The notes: generated from the letters alone by a model not told the origin. A DNA stretch of 64,000 nt from Liolophura sinensis (GCF_032854445.1 NC_088305.1:23297901-23361900), one strand, 5' to 3'; counted from the first letter of the stretch, positions 32,148 through 52,171 are shown. Numbers and translations: made by a program.

Positions 32148-33989
32148 TTATTTCTGCAGCGCCGGTGAATTACTTTCCGCCATCAACAAATAGTCCTTGA
32201 TAAGATTCGGAATTGGGAGGTCTCCCACAGAGCACCAATATGGCTTGGGGAGCGATTTCCATATGGCTTTTCGGCAGTGGCACTTGAGTGGATACGGTTT
32301 TGCCGCATGTTTCTTCAGATAAGAACGCACAGCTTCGTTATCGTTCGTTAAAGACATGGTCGATCCCGACTGTCCTGGTAAAGGATGCAGCCGATAACCA
32401 ACGCCGCTCTCAAATTCCATTCTATTCCAGTGATTGGTGATATCCTCCATGGAAATCGTGCAGCCAGCGTTCACAAGCAGCTGCACAACTTCAAAATTCT
32501 CCTGCTTCACGGCCAGTTCTAACGGATAGAGAGGGTCCAGAGCACGGTTTACCCGCCATTTTCTCTCCAGATCAGCTCCGGCTAAAATGAACAAGGAAAC
32601 GATTGCGGGCTGGCCCACTTTGATGGCAACCATGAGCAACGCTACTCCATCCGAGTCAACAATTCCAACCGACGCTCCTGCGGAGAGAAGGACTTCAACG
32701 CACTTGGGGTTCATTGACAGTACGGCGTAGGACAGTGCTGTTTTTCCCAAGTCATCCTCTGCCGATATATCACTGGCTCTGTCCAGTAGAAACTTCACCA
32801 TGTCCACATGTCCCCTACAAGCCGCTTTCATTAGCGGCGTCCGTCCGTTGTTGTCCTTGATCATCACAGTATCGCCGTGCTCCAGGAAGTATTTTAGACA
32901 GTCCAGGTGGCCGTACTCCACCGCGGCATCCAGCGGCCGTCCTTTGTCCCCACACATGCTGTACAAGTCACACTTAGGAGCCAGGATTTCCACCACGTTC
33001 AAGTGGCCTTCTTCTGCTGCCAAATATAAAGGTGTGATGCCTATGCAGTCGGGAATGTCCGGGTCGGAGATGTACTCCAACAACAGAGCCGTGATCTCCA
33101 CATGGCCGTAAGAAGCTGCGAAGTGTAAAGCGGTGTCCTTAGCGGACCATCGCCTGCTTAAAGGGTCACAACCTCTCTCTAACAAGAGTTTCACGACATC
33201 AATGTGTCCCTCAACAACTGCGTACATAAGAGGCGTGTACCCAAATCGATCGGAGCATTCGACATCGTAACCAGCGTCCAGGAGACGATTCACTATGGCC
33301 GCATGGCCCTTCTTGCTGGCCACCATCAGAGCGTTCTGTTTGAATTGATTGGATTCCGTCTGGCCAAGGCCACATTCCAGTAGAACGTCGACGATGTCGG
33401 CGTGGCCCAGGTGGGTGGCTAGCATCAGAAGATGTATGCTGGACGGGTTACATGTCAACGCCCCGGAGTGGATAAGTAACCTCGTCACCTCCACGTGTCC
33501 TTTGGTCACAGCAACTCCTAGCGGGGTCATACCTGAGACGTTAGAAGCATTCGCGTCAACACCGAGGGAAAGCAAGTGTTTTGCAAAGGCCGTTCGATTA
33601 AGGCTGGTAGCAACGTGCAACAGATTATTCTCACTGTCTGCAAACGCGTTGCCATTGCTAGCAAGATGGCCAAACTCTTTGAGCACGTACTGGAAGAAGT
33701 CAAAATTATCACTGTGCATAGCTCTGAGACAAGCCTGCTGAACGATGCGTGACGGATTGCCGGAGAAGGACACCAGGAAATCCAGAACACGTCTCAGGTT
33801 CTTTGACACAATCACCACTAGAACATTCCGGAGTTCTCCCTGAGAGGCCTCATCCCAGCGTTCCCTGTGGTCCTGCACCATTGACTGGAAACGGTCACAC
33901 CGTCCGGTCTGAAGAGCCGTACATAGTCTCTTCCAGAACTCACTGGTTCCAGAACAAGCCGACTCCGAGTCCACTTCCGTGGATTCCAT
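32148..33989 (-). CDS. Ankyrin-repeat and SOCS-box protein (ASB-type)
   Basis: A single uninterrupted 613-residue frame. The N-terminal 110 residues lack a named domain. Residues of about 120-480 form about a dozen ankyrin repeats with the usual TPL..A...GH..VV..LL core (for example NVSGMTPLGVAVTKGHVEVT and RFGYTPLMYAVVEGHIDVV). The C terminus from about residue 565 is a SOCS box: a BC-box-like PLKCHCRKAIW and a Cul5-box-like LPIPNLIKDYLL. Family knowledge: ASB proteins bind elongin B/C and cullin 5 and act as substrate receptors of a ubiquitin ligase; the substrate here is unknown. An acceptor-like ctctag lies about 22 bases before the ATG, suggesting a spliced 5' leader. Which ASB member this is cannot be told. 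Confidence 0.92.
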   Translation of the reverse strand: MESTEVDSESACSGTSEFWKRLCTALQTGRCDRFQSMVQDHRERWDEASQGELRNVLVVIVSKNLRRVLDFLVSFSGNPSRIVQQACLRAMHSDNFDFFQYVLKEFGHLASNGNAFADSENNLLHVATSLNRTAFAKHLLSLGVDANASNVSGMTPLGVAVTKGHVEVTRLLIHSGALTCNPSSIHLLMLATHLGHADIVDVLLECGLGQTESNQFKQNALMVASKKGHAAIVNRLLDAGYDVECSDRFGYTPLMYAVVEGHIDVVKLLLERGCDPLSRRWSAKDTALHFAASYGHVEITALLLEYISDPDIPDCIGITPLYLAAEEGHLNVVEILAPKCDLYSMCGDKGRPLDAAVEYGHLDCLKYFLEHGDTVMIKDNNGRTPLMKAACRGHVDMVKFLLDRASDISAEDDLGKTALSYAVLSMNPKCVEVLLSAGASVGIVDSDGVALLMVAIKVGQPAIVSLFILAGADLERKWRVNRALDPLYPLELAVKQENFEVVQLLVNAGCTISMEDITNHWNRMEFESGVGYRLHPLPGQSGSTMSLTNDNEAVRSYLKKHAAKPYPLKCHCRKAIWKSLPKPYWCSVGDLPIPNLIKDYLLMAESNSPALQK

Positions 33990-34462
33990 TGTATCCTTGC
34001 TTCTTCAAGCCCTAGAGAATTGAAATTTGAAAAGTTTATTACACTGTCAAGGGGTTTTGTATACAATGCAGATAAGAGATACCAATTTGTAAATTAGTTA
34101 CCATTAAATTCTTGACCTGGAAGGTCCGCTTTGGATGACAGCTGGAAAAAGAATGTCGATTTCGACGCATACATTCATAAAGAATCTTACCACCATCATT
34201 ATTACATATGCACTGTTGCATGAAATGTTATTCTGGCAGATCTACGCCTAACCCTGATCAGCTACATAAATTATACATACGGCTGTACAATATACTTACA
34301 ATTTTGAATAAGATGATGATGCTGATGAACAAATGCAAAGTACCGCATTATTTTAATAAGTTAAATAATTACCAGCTGCTGAAACACTCAGAAAGAGAAG
34401 TTTCAAAGGAAAAGAAATTAGATTGTAGATCAATACTGGATGGTCCTGCCAATCAAATTATG

Positions 34463-34710
34463 AACAATTTGTAATGGAGGTCCTATGTCAGAAACATGAG
34501 GTCACAATGATGTGGAATTTTGATATCTCAAGTGCATAGCACTGTGTCAGTCCTTATGCAACCAGGTACACACCAGGCTAGCAACAATTTGTAATGGAGG
34601 TTCTATGTCAGAAACATGAGGTCACAATGATGTGGAATGTTGATATCTCAAGTGCATAGCACTGTGTCAGTCCTTATGCAACTAGGTACACACCAGGTTA
34701 GCAACAATTT
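34463..34710 (+). repeat. 120-bp tandem duplication
   Basis: Units 34463-34582 and 34583-34702 differ at only a few positions. Both begin aacaatttgtaatggaggt, and a third unit starts at 34703 but stops after about eight bases. Confidence 0.95.
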
Positions 34711-34874
34711 GGCTACAATGCTGTTGAGCAGTCAAATATGCAGATATATGTCTCACCAGTCAATCTCCATAAAAAAATTTGCAACAGTACTCATAGATCT
34801 AGAGAGGTTTGGGGCTGAAATCTACAGCGCAATCTCTGTCGAATCTACGAAAAACACTTAATATTTAAGTAAAG

Positions 34875-35440
34875 GAGATGAAAACATAAAAATGATGCCA
34901 AAGTCTGATGAAAGAGTGTCAAAACTTATTTATAAATATTGTTTTTAATATTTTCTTTGATTTTATTATCAGGAAAAAATGGTGTTTAGAAATATTTTTG
35001 TATGGTGGGTATTTGGACCACTTTTTGGAAGTTATGGTCCTAGCATAATAAATTAAAAATGTTTTAAATACTGATGTTATGCATATCTAATAAATATATT
35101 TGAATGTAAATTTGTGGTTTATATCCAAACATATGTTTTTAATCGGAATTATGATAATATTAATGAATGTCTTAAAAATATAAATATCAGCAAAATCCAG
35201 GTTGAACACATTTGTCAGCTGAAAAAACCAAATTCTAGGGAAAATATATTTATTATTTGTGTTACATCATCATTTATAACATTATTACACAAAGACTGTA
35301 TGTACCAAAAGGTGGTCCCAAATACCAACCATAGAAAAATTATTTTCAAGTGTCTTTTTAAACAATCAAAAAAATATTGAAGGCCACATTTACAACTAAC
35401 TTTTCACACCCTTTCATCTGAACTTTATGTAATTGTTACA
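34875..35440. repeat. Fold-back element, copy 2
   Basis: Aligns end to end with the copy at 30125-30660: acataaaaatgatgcca at the left, ctaataaatatatttgaatg in the middle, and tgaactttatgtaatt at the right. Similarity is roughly 75-80 percent, with an extra segment in the left arm. Confidence 0.8.
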
Positions 35441-38400
35441 TTCTCTCCACCTTTAATGTTTAATTTTAAGAAATATTTTAATACACCAGTAATATTCAAC
35501 CTGGGAGCGTGCCGAATTCATGGAATAGTATCCATTTTCATAGCTACATTTGTACATAGCACTGAACTAATGGGACATCAGCAGTAAAATATGTTGACAG
35601 TATGGTTGGTTTGGTTGATAGAGGGTGGTGATAGATATCATTCAAAGAGGCCCTCATAAACTATAAGTGTCTCTCTGTCAGTCAATGGTCAAAAGATGAT
35701 GAACCTAGGTAGCTTATGTATTGAAGTTTGGCATTGTACCAAATTTTGACCTGTTAAATAATACTATTTATAATAGTATATCATAATACTACTCAACTAT
35801 TCTTTCAACCAGATCACAGACAAAAATAGGAATAAAGCTCTGAACATTCCACGTGTAATGTTTTTTGTATGAAATAGACCTTCAGATGTTTTTAGACCCA
35901 TCCTAAAAACATCTGAACTTGCTTATATATTAATATCATATATACATGCATTACATACAGCCTTGATTTTGATTAATTTGGCATTATAGCTATATGCAGA
36001 TTGGTATGTTATTAATACAAGATGAAATATACAGTGAGTTAAAAATGTTTTGTTGTTGCTCATGATTTCAGTCACATTTTCCAGTCATAGGAATCGTGTG
36101 AGTTTCACACTCCTTAACAGTATCAAGTTTTTCTTTTTTCCCTTTTGCCTTTACATATTTTTGCAAATCTTTAAATCTTTGATGAGGCAATTAAATGAGG
36201 CAATAAATAAAGCAAAAGTTGATGTTGCCCAAATGGGGCTACAATTTGAGCAAAGTTTAAAGCCAGTCAGAATATTTTAACAGTAGCTGTCACTACATTC
36301 ACACTCATTCTTTACCACTTTTGCCACTTATACTTTTAGTAAAGTACAAATGACTAACTCATAATAATAGGCCCTTCTAGGCCTGCAGGGAGAATATAGT
36401 ATGGATGAACCTAACATTAATGCTTGACACCAGCACAAAAGATCAACACAGGAAAAAGTAGTAATGTCATCTAGGTCAGACTAAAATTGCAAAACAATGA
36501 TTTTTCATGCTGATAGTTAATTATGCAAACTAGGTGAGTTAATATGCAGAATTAAGTGTATTAACACAGAAAATATTAATGTGTAGGATAGACTTGAAAA
36601 GGTTAAAAATTAGAGGTTTAAGTCAAAATGATAATCTGTGCAAAACTATGTGGTCAGGGATACAGCATTGACAAAATTCTGCTAATTATGCAAAGCCCAT
36701 TAATATGTAAACCAATGCACAGATAGAGATGAGAAGGACAAAAGGCACAAGTATGAGTAATCATCTCCGACAATATTCATGAATTTCTTTTAAATGGGTA
36801 CATGTATACAAACATGGTGGTCACACAATTCAGTACACACAGGCAGAGAGACAGACAGACAGATAGGCCAGGACAGTATTCCTCATAATGTAGGCACAAG
36901 CCCTTAGGGGCTGCAAGCTGAAAAGATTGGTGAGACTCAGGGTGATGGTTTCCAGGAAGAAATGACTATGCAGTACGACTCTTGCAGCAGGCACACTTAC
37001 CATGTGTATACCTTCTCATATTACCATGGGTAATGACCGGTAGGGCAATACGCTGAGACACCCTGTTTAGGCGAGAGCTAGAGACACCTATTAACATTGC
37101 TGGTTTACAGGATGACATGAATAAAGTCACGACTCAGTTCTGCTCGTTGTCACATTCTCTATTAACATGGAAAGAAGTGAATTTCCTGGAATTTTCAACA
37201 ATCTCTCTAAAGTTTTGATTTTGAAGTGCCTGTTGGTGGAGTTAATATTTCAACTGGTCATACTGGAAAATTATAGGACTGTACTTCAGTAACTACCTCA
37301 GAACACTACAATACTAAAACATTTATCAACAGTTCTTAATCAAGTCCCCCTTTTCAGTATTATAAATGTGCAGGCTTGTCTGATTTGGGTTATGGTTTTT
37401 AGATGATTATGGTTTTTTAACTTACAATCAATCAAATGTTTAGTTTTATCAGGTAAATGAATATCATATGATTCAAGCTCATCCCATGTTTTGAAACTGT
37501 CATGGCTCTTGAGGTTACATCGTCAATGTTACACTGGCAGTTTTTAACAGCCAATGGATAGTAGTGGATCGTTTGCTTTGAAGAACTATAGCTTAAATTG
37601 TGTACGCAGGCATATGATGGCCGTGCTGTCATGATGGACATACATGTATTGTATTTAATTTGATATATTTCATTAGCTTGAGATAATTGGTCTAAATCTG
37701 AGTACAAATTAAACACTGTAAGCGCTGAAACTACGACGCTAGGTCAGTATAAGAAATAGAGTTGCAGATTAAATTCAGGTATTTAGCATGAAAAGGGTTT
37801 ACACGGGGTCAGAAAATGATAGGATTGGTTGAAAGACTAGTTTGCTGTCACATGCTACAGTGATGGTAATTCAATGAAGAATCTCCTTTGGACAATGAAC
37901 ATTTGAGAAATGGGTCAGACTACAACTTACATGTAATCTCTACAACTCCTAGAGAATCATAAAGCCTGAGTTTCTCTCCTGTTTTCATGTTTGTCGTTTA
38001 ACCGTTTCTCAGATCTTCACTGTGAAAAGCAGTTTCTTGAATGAACTAACGCCATGCCCTATGACACGTGATGTACACAGCAACAGTAGTTTTGCACCTC
38101 CAGAAAAGGGTGACAGTGTGAATGTGATTGCGAACTGAAGAGATTCATTGTCAACTGTCACCGTCAGAGATTGACCACGGATGAGTAAGACAGGCGCACG
38201 TGCAAACCAGCGACGTCCGACAAATACAGCATGGTTAAGTAATGCGCTTCCCCATGATAATTTAGGACAATGACCTTTCCTTACATTTACGATCAGTTGG
38301 ATTTTCTCCTCTCCAAGTTGTCTCCAACTTCTTCTTCGGTTTGTTTGCCCTCCACTACATTTTACCTTCTATTTCTAAAGAACGCCACAGGGGCAGATAA

Positions 38401-38530
38401 CACATTTTCGCGATGACGCGCATTAATTATCTCCCCTGAATGGCTTTTCGCCACAAGTACAGTAATTAGGCGTATATTTACACCTACTGATCAAGGCCCA
38501 TTTTTTCATTTATCCATTTGTCTGATTGTT
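35441..38530. other. AT-rich non-coding stretch
   Basis: No ORF with a recognisable domain. A short (AGAC)n tract lies near 36845-36865. Confidence 0.5.
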
Positions 38531-38531
38531 G

Positions 38532-38778
38532 TTTTGCCTCCGTGGCCGAGATGGTTAGTATACCAGAGTGGCGTAATTGTCCAGAAGCCTTTCATCTCTC
38601 AAGTGGCCGCTGTGAGTTCATGTCCAGTTCACCCTGGCTCCCTCAGGGACCTACGTGAGAAGGTCTGCCAGCAATCCGGTCTCTAGCTTTCCGGTTTCCT
38701 CCCACCATAATGCTGGCCCCCATTATATAGGTGAACTATTCTTGAGTACAGCATAAAACACCAGTCAAATAAATAAAT
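38532..38778 (+). mobile_element. SINE-A copy, full length, diverged
   Basis: Head (gcctccgtggccgagatgg), B-box region (gtgagttcatgtccagttc), core and tail (cataaaacaccagtcaaata) are all recognisable with many substitutions. No clear flanking duplication was found. Confidence 0.85.
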
Positions 38779-38829
38779 CACTGGATATTAGCACGCATGT
38801 CAACATGATACGGTGTATAGTCCTCACTG

Positions 38830-39045
38830 TTTAATATTATTTTTTTTTATGTAATATACTTAAGAATATTTCAATTATACAACAGCGGTCAGTTATATAT
38901 GGCTGGTATGAACCGGAGCAGCTGGAGGGAGTAAAAGACCGATCTTTGTCAAGAAACTGATGAATCTTACCATATAGAAGCAGAGATTTTTACCCCTGCA
39001 GGAACAAAGATAGATGGATTCGAACTTGTCACCTCAGTTGTTATT
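38830..39045 (-). mobile_element. Old SINE-A-like remnant
   Basis: Tail and core landmarks are decayed (cttaagaatatttcaattat, gaaccggagcagctgg). A B-box-like gattcgaacttgtcacctc lies at the right end. Confidence 0.5.
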
Positions 39046-39047
39046 TA

Positions 39048-39240
39048 TTTTATTTATTTGATTGGTGTTTTACTTTGTACTCAAAAGTATTTCACTTATA
39101 CAACGGCAGCCAGCATTATGGTGAGAAAAAACCGGGCAGAGCCCGGGGGAAACCCACGACCATCCACAAGTTGGTGGCTGACCTTCCCATGTACAGCCGG
39201 ACTGAGGGCCAGCATAACCTCAATTGTTAAGCGCAGCATG
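39048..39240 (-). mobile_element. SINE-A copy, lacking most of the tRNA head
   Basis: Runs from the tail (ttatttgattggtgttttac) through the core (gggcagagcccgggggaaac) to about gaccttcccatgtac, then decays. A separate plus-strand tail fragment sits at 39300-39352. Confidence 0.85.
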
Positions 39241-39299
39241 TCTCGCGGTGTATGTTACAGTGGTGATCTCCAGCAAATTTCATGTTCAAACACATGATC

Positions 39300-39352
39300 A
39301 CACCATAATGCCCAATATTCTTGAGTACGGCGTAAAAAACCAATCAAATGAA
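39300..39352 (+). mobile_element. SINE-A 3'-end fragment
   Basis: Matches 'attcttgagtacggcgtaaa' and the following tail only. Confidence 0.75.
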
Positions 39353-39967
39353 TAAGTCAGTCACACGAAGACCTCATTTAATTGCTATAGGCCTATTGGT
39401 ATGGATCAAGGTCTCGCACGGAGGCGAGGAAATATCCATGTTGTTTTATGTACTAAATGTATACATGGTATTTGTCCTCATTTCGACACTATATAGACAT
39501 GTAATTGTCAGTTGCCCAATCATTAAGGAAGTTCTGCTTTAAGCTATATTCTGTCTGCCACACTGCGGTTAAATACAGACGCAAAGTGTAATATTCAATA
39601 TGAAGTAAGTTCAGCTGGTAATATTCGTAAATTGATTTCTCATTCTGTTTAATACTTTTACATTGTATTCATCCTTATTTGGATATTCACCGGTTGACCA
39701 GTGGCTTAAGAATCTTAATATGCAGTTCAGCTCGTAATATTCCTCTTTAGCTGTCGGTTTAAAGACAATATATCGGATATTTTCGAAAAAAAAAGAATAA
39801 ATCAGCGTAAATCTATTCGAATTTTCGCTATTATTTTAGAATAGCCCAAATAATTACATTTCACATAATATTAACCTCATCTGTGCAATTGTTACCGTTT
39901 AAATCGGTTATAAAGTTATTAAAACTTTAAAATTACGAGTCTGATTATTTACTGTTCAAAAGGCAAT

Positions 39968-40056
39968 TTCCACCCACCACAATGCTGGCCGCCGTCGTAT
40001 AAGTGAAATATTCTTGAGTACAGCGTAAAACAACAATCAAATAAATAAATAAATCA
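39968..40056 (+). mobile_element. SINE-A 3'-end fragment
   Basis: About 85 bases, from tccacccaccacaatgctgg to the aaataaataaat tail. 5'-truncated. Confidence 0.88.
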
Positions 40057-40825
40057 ATTGAAAATAATCTGAGTTATTCTTTAAATTGGATTGGATTAGA
40101 GATATGAAGTTTTTGCCCAAACCCTCGGTAAATAACCTTTTTAAAGGTGTCACGATTTACAGCACAACTTCATAAGAAGATGTCTATTTGGACAACGACT
40201 TTAGCACTGTAACATGTTGTTACATGTAAGTAAACAGTTCGGTCAACTGGACTGCCCGGTGTCAGAGCATCGCGGTTATTCACCGCCACCACAAGTGTTT
40301 AGCCCTGTATGTTTAGCTCTGTGTGAATGAATGGATGTGTACCACGGCAACAAAACAAACAGATCCCGTGTGCACGGCTGTGTGAGCCAGCATGTATCAC
40401 CAGCGACAGTGGATCGGTAAGCCATGAAAGCTGTCCTCATTTTACCATTAATCATTTAAAACGAGCGTTGCGTACGGCAAAGAATTCAAAATCGATGACC
40501 GTCAGAAAGAGTGTGTGTGCATGTTAGGTCTTCGACGGACCCAAAACAGTGGTTGGGGTGTGGTCGGTGGCTTACATGGGATACGATGGATAAAGAAAAG
40601 TAAACCAGAGACAAGCAATGATCAAGTGATGGAATAAATGCTAATCGATAAGGACTGAGAGCTCAAAGAGGCTAAACCGGAAACGATTGCAAGGAGAAAA
40701 ACACAAAATTTTCTTTATTTTATGTCCAAGGTCATACTTATTTACATAGTATCGTTTGCAAGTATAATTTTAGCACTCCTTTAGTAGTAGTCCTTAAAAG
40801 TGTAATGGCGGTTAAATTAAATTTT

Positions 40826-40925
40826 TTAACTATTTATTTGATTTGGTGTTTTATTGCGCGTTGAAGTATATTTCATTTATTTGACGGTAGACTTTTTTAC
40901 ATGTAGAAGACAAAAAAAGAAAAAA

Positions 40926-40965
<40 letters not shown>

Positions 40966-40970
40966 AACAA
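40826..40970 (-). mobile_element. SINE-A-like tail remnant beside a poly(A) run
   Basis: Tail-like tatttatttgatttggtgtt at 40830-40850 is followed by a decayed core, then an A run of about 40 bases at 40923-40963 that may be the tail of another insertion. A B-box-like gattcgaaatcgccacc follows at about 41005. Confidence 0.45.
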
Positions 40971-41662
40971 AGCTATAGAGCGAAAAATCAGGTGGACACC
41001 ACCAGGATTCGAAATCGCCACCTCATTTGTTAAGAGGCTAGAGGTTATTTATCCCCACCCATGGGATAGCGCTGTGTGCAAGTGACCATGGCGAACGCAG
41101 TTTTTATCTCTGGTCCAACGAAACACCTCTGAATGCAAACAGTAAAATAATTTACACACCTACATAGTATTATAGAGTAGGCTTAATACAGGTGATGTTG
41201 CAAGCTGTCGTAAAACGCCCGGCTAGCGCAACAGTATCAGTCCAAACACCTTCCCCTGGTTTATTCTTTGATCCCTTCGTGTATTCCACACCTTCCTCGA
41301 CAGCTAATTTGCCTCGCCCTGTTAATCAACATCTTCATGACACCTACTGGCATAGGTAATGAAGCAAAATCCGTTTTTAACGAGAGGTGTTAAAAATCAA
41401 TGGTATCCAACAAACACCTTGCCATCTGGCTTTTCATCCTTCACACTGTTTACCGTTAGTTTATGATGGGGGCTCTTCGCAAACAATCGTGTGTTACCAT
41501 GGTGACAACATCATCAGCTTTCAGCATCATTATATTTCCGTGTAAACCTGGACGAATTCCATCAGTTCCACCCCTTTAATAGACACGTTAAGGTCATCGT
41601 AAGAGGGATCACTCGATTTACTTCATCAGTTACTTTACGAGGTGAAGAAAAGAGGACTAATT

Positions 41663-46234
<4,572 letters not shown>

Positions 46235-46559
46235 TGTTATTCTGCACTTCTAACGGAGTGTTATTAGCATTTTATCACTTTGTGTATCTAGTTGCAGAAG
46301 TTATTTTCAATGTGCCATAAACATATGTATCATGTGTGTGTGTATATATCTATGTAAATGTGAAAATACATATAAATTTGTAAAAGAGATCAATTTCGGT
46401 AAGGATATTGCTCTTCAAAAATGAAGTGTCTAAGAAGTGAAATATAAGGATGTACCCCCCCCCCCCCTTCCCCTCTCCGTCCTACCCTACCCACACCCCC
46501 ACCCACCCCCACACACATTCTTTGTAGCCAAATTTTACAAATACATTACTTTACAGTGT

Positions 46560-46732
46560 TTTTATAGTTTACTGTACGTGGGAAGGTTTTCCAACAACCT
46601 GCGGATGGTCGTGGGTTTCCCCCGGGCTCTGCCCGGTTTCCTACCACCATAATGCTGGCCGCCCTCGTATAAGTGAAATATTCTTGAGTTCGGCGTAAAA
46701 CAAATGAATAAATAAATAAATTTTATAGTTTA
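46560..46732 (+). mobile_element. SINE-A copy, 5'-truncated
   Basis: The element at 46572-46720 lacks the tRNA head and is flanked by a perfect 12-bp duplication (ttttatagttta). Like 3972-4109, it shows incomplete reverse transcription. Confidence 0.93.
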
Positions 46733-47612
46733 TTTTCACGAAGGTATGGGGTGGGGCAAGTCATTTGTTGAACATATTCGAGGTAGGCTAGTTTAATATG
46801 TCTACATTGTAAAATTTGTCTGTGACACGGAACAGTGGCTCACACAAATCTGCTCCGACGGGTTGACTTAGAAACACGGGTGTCGACGACAGAAGATTGT
46901 GTCAGTTTGAAATGCATCTACGTGTGCTCGACCGTTCACATATGCACAATGTATATCAATATATGTGTACTTTCTTACCACAATGAGAAGAATAATTTAA
47001 CTTTTCCGTTTTTATTGGTTAGCTTGTCCCCTGTGTTAGAAATGTAAGCAAACATCTTTATTCCTCAAGTGTGGATCCTTTGATATATGGTGTATAACGA
47101 TGGCAGTATGTGTCTAAACGTCAACGATTCGAGTCAGCACACCTGCTCGTGGGATAAGCTCGACACGATAGATCAAACAACGAAGCGCCTCTTGCTTTGC
47201 CGCTAAGCTTTACGTGTAGGACGGCACTTCACCACATAGCCGTCGCACAGACGATGTACCGATCTCACAAAGCTGTTCTGGTTCTCACCCCATATCCATG
47301 CATAATTATGTAGCATACGTTCGCAATTAAGACAATATGAAATACGTCATCTTTACTGAGAATGCCAGCACAAATATTCAGTCAACCAGCTTGTACATAC
47401 AATGCGTACTAAAATGTACGTTGTTCATCGATACAAATATTACGACCATTCTAGGCTTTTTGAAGTATATATTTGTACTTTACTTACTTCTGTAAAAGTG
47501 AACAATATGTGTTATTTTATGAATTAAGCTTTAATTATTGCAATACACAAACGCCAATCATAACTGATATATTAAAATTCACCGCATACCATGTTTGGTC
47601 ATTTTATGGAAA

Positions 47613-47652
47613 ACTGGGACTACTATAACACTTCTGTTATAGTAGTCCCAGC
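47613..47652. repeat. Perfect 17-bp hairpin with 4-base loop
   Basis: ctgggactactataaca, loop cttc, then its exact reverse complement. No poly-T follows, so it is not a simple polymerase III or bacterial-type terminator. Origin unknown. Confidence 0.9.
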
Positions 47653-48446
47653 TGTACATGATACATGTGCATTGCTTAATACAATGTTTTATATTTGATT
47701 GTTATTTCGTCAGTGTCATTTTGTTTCATCTGTATCTTTTTATCTCTTTAATATTGCAGTTGATCTTAAGGTGAGAAAAACACATCCTTGTGGCACAAGC
47801 CTATACCGTTATGTCCACCATCTGCCATCAGGCTTTTGTGTTGACCGGCTTCCTAAAAGCTTTGCGTTTATGTTTCAGTCTACAGTTGCATGTACGAAAT
47901 CAATAAAGATAAACAACACCGTTCCCCACATATAAGCTGAGTTCATTTTTCTTCTTCATTTTTTTTACTCACGTGCACTTTATAGTCTTTTATTTTGCAT
48001 CGAAATGATGTCGTACCGGCTAAATATTCCGTATGTTATGAGATTTTATCACATAGAACGAAAATAAATAATAGTACACTGTGTAGCCCGTGAACGAAAC
48101 TGAAGTAATGTACAACCAGGATGAAATGTATAGCAATGTATTTTGATTGGACAAAGGAGCGTACTTCAAAAGCTTGCCACAGATATGCGTGTCTATTTAA
48201 TTAAATAGACCAGAACAAAGGGACATGAGTTATAATCACGGGACAAGCCGATGTTACACAGGGGACGTCAGTTCTTGTAACACTGGACATGGGGACGTCA
48301 CCTTCACGAATTGCCAATCGGAGAAATACTAGTCCGGCGGCATTGTGGTGTCACCATACGAGGTGTTATACCTGGTGTCTCCGAAATCGTGTTGAAAACA
48401 GCGTTCAATACTTTGTCAACAAATCAGCGTATCGTGCATGGGAAAA

Positions 48447-48572
48447 ATCTGTCAGCAACACGCAGGTAGTCGTAGATATCCTCCGGGTTCTGACCGGTCT
48501 TCACCCACCTCAATGTTTGCCGAATATAAGTAAGTGAAATATGCTTGAGTCCGGCTTAAAACACCCATCAGA
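48447..48572 (+). mobile_element. SINE-A 3' half, diverged
   Basis: Core (cagcaacacgcaggtagtcg) and tail (ggcttaaaacacccatcaga) are recognisable. 5'-truncated. Confidence 0.75.
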
Positions 48573-49432
48573 TAAATATATATTTTATACCAGGGCTGGA
48601 TAAAATTTAGATTATAAATGAATTCCCTGCTCTCTACCTGCAATACAAAATCCCCCTGGATTAATAGGTCTACTGGTGATTGCAGTAAAAACAATTAAAC
48701 ATTTCCTTGTACACTGTATGACGTACTGACCATTGTGTGTGTGAGAGAGTACGCCGTTAGGCGGGTTTACACCGTGTCCGAGCCGTAGTTGTCAAGTACA
48801 GGCATGGGCCAAAGAACGGAGTTTTGCTCATTCACTTTTCCAAAGTAATTTTCTCCAAACAAAAGACGTCGACAGTAACAGCGGAAGAATTGTGGTAGCA
48901 AACACTAACAGAGCTGTAAGCCTTGGAATAAGGCTGAACAGACATGTGTCAAACGCTATTTCACGCTTCAGTGATTTTCTTTCTGATCTGAAAGGGCACA
49001 CTGAAAGGGGGATAGAAATGTGTAGGATTAAAACCGTAAAGTTCTCCGGAACACAAACACACCTTCTGTTGAAGAAAACATTTGCTTTTTACAATCAAAC
49101 GACCATTGTACCAATGTGTTTGACTGTAAAATCAAAGCGGAACAATTTGCATTTTACACTTACGAAAATGGACTAGCTGGTCTTCTCACAGATTATGCGG
49201 CCGTCCGTTAACTTTTGTTAGCAAAATTACAAAGTCACATATTTGTAGGGCGATTAGAAAGCGTCTGGAAACCTCCAACCCGGAGTAGGTGACTGCTTGT
49301 TTCCACTTGAAATGTAGCTAGGGCAGTTGAAAGAGAAGCAAACAGATCTTTTCAAAATGTCAAACTGTCTCCTATTGAAAAAGGCGACTGACTTGGTAAC
49401 AACAACATCCGATTCTGTGTTCAGCCAGCAGG

Positions 49433-49438
49433 TATAAA
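49433..49438 (+). promoter_or_regulatory. TATA box of alpha-tubulin copy 2
   Basis: TATAAA in a GC-containing context 91 bases before the ATG exon, at a spacing that would give a leader of about 65 bases. The other two copies have no equally clear TATA box. Confidence 0.6.
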
Positions 49439-49528
49439 TGTTCCCGTGCGGGATTTGAGACCATACCTTTCTCATCAGAAGACACGTGAAGTCGGACGTG
49501 AGATATATCTGTGGTAGAGACTGACATC

Positions 49529-52171
<2,643 letters not shown>

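Larger units (their letters stand above)
46235..49400. other. Spacer between alpha-tubulin copies 1 and 2
   Basis: Contains a C-rich tract (46456-46515), two SINE-A copies and a tight hairpin at 47613-47652. Open frames up to 94 codons show no domain. Confidence 0.5.
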
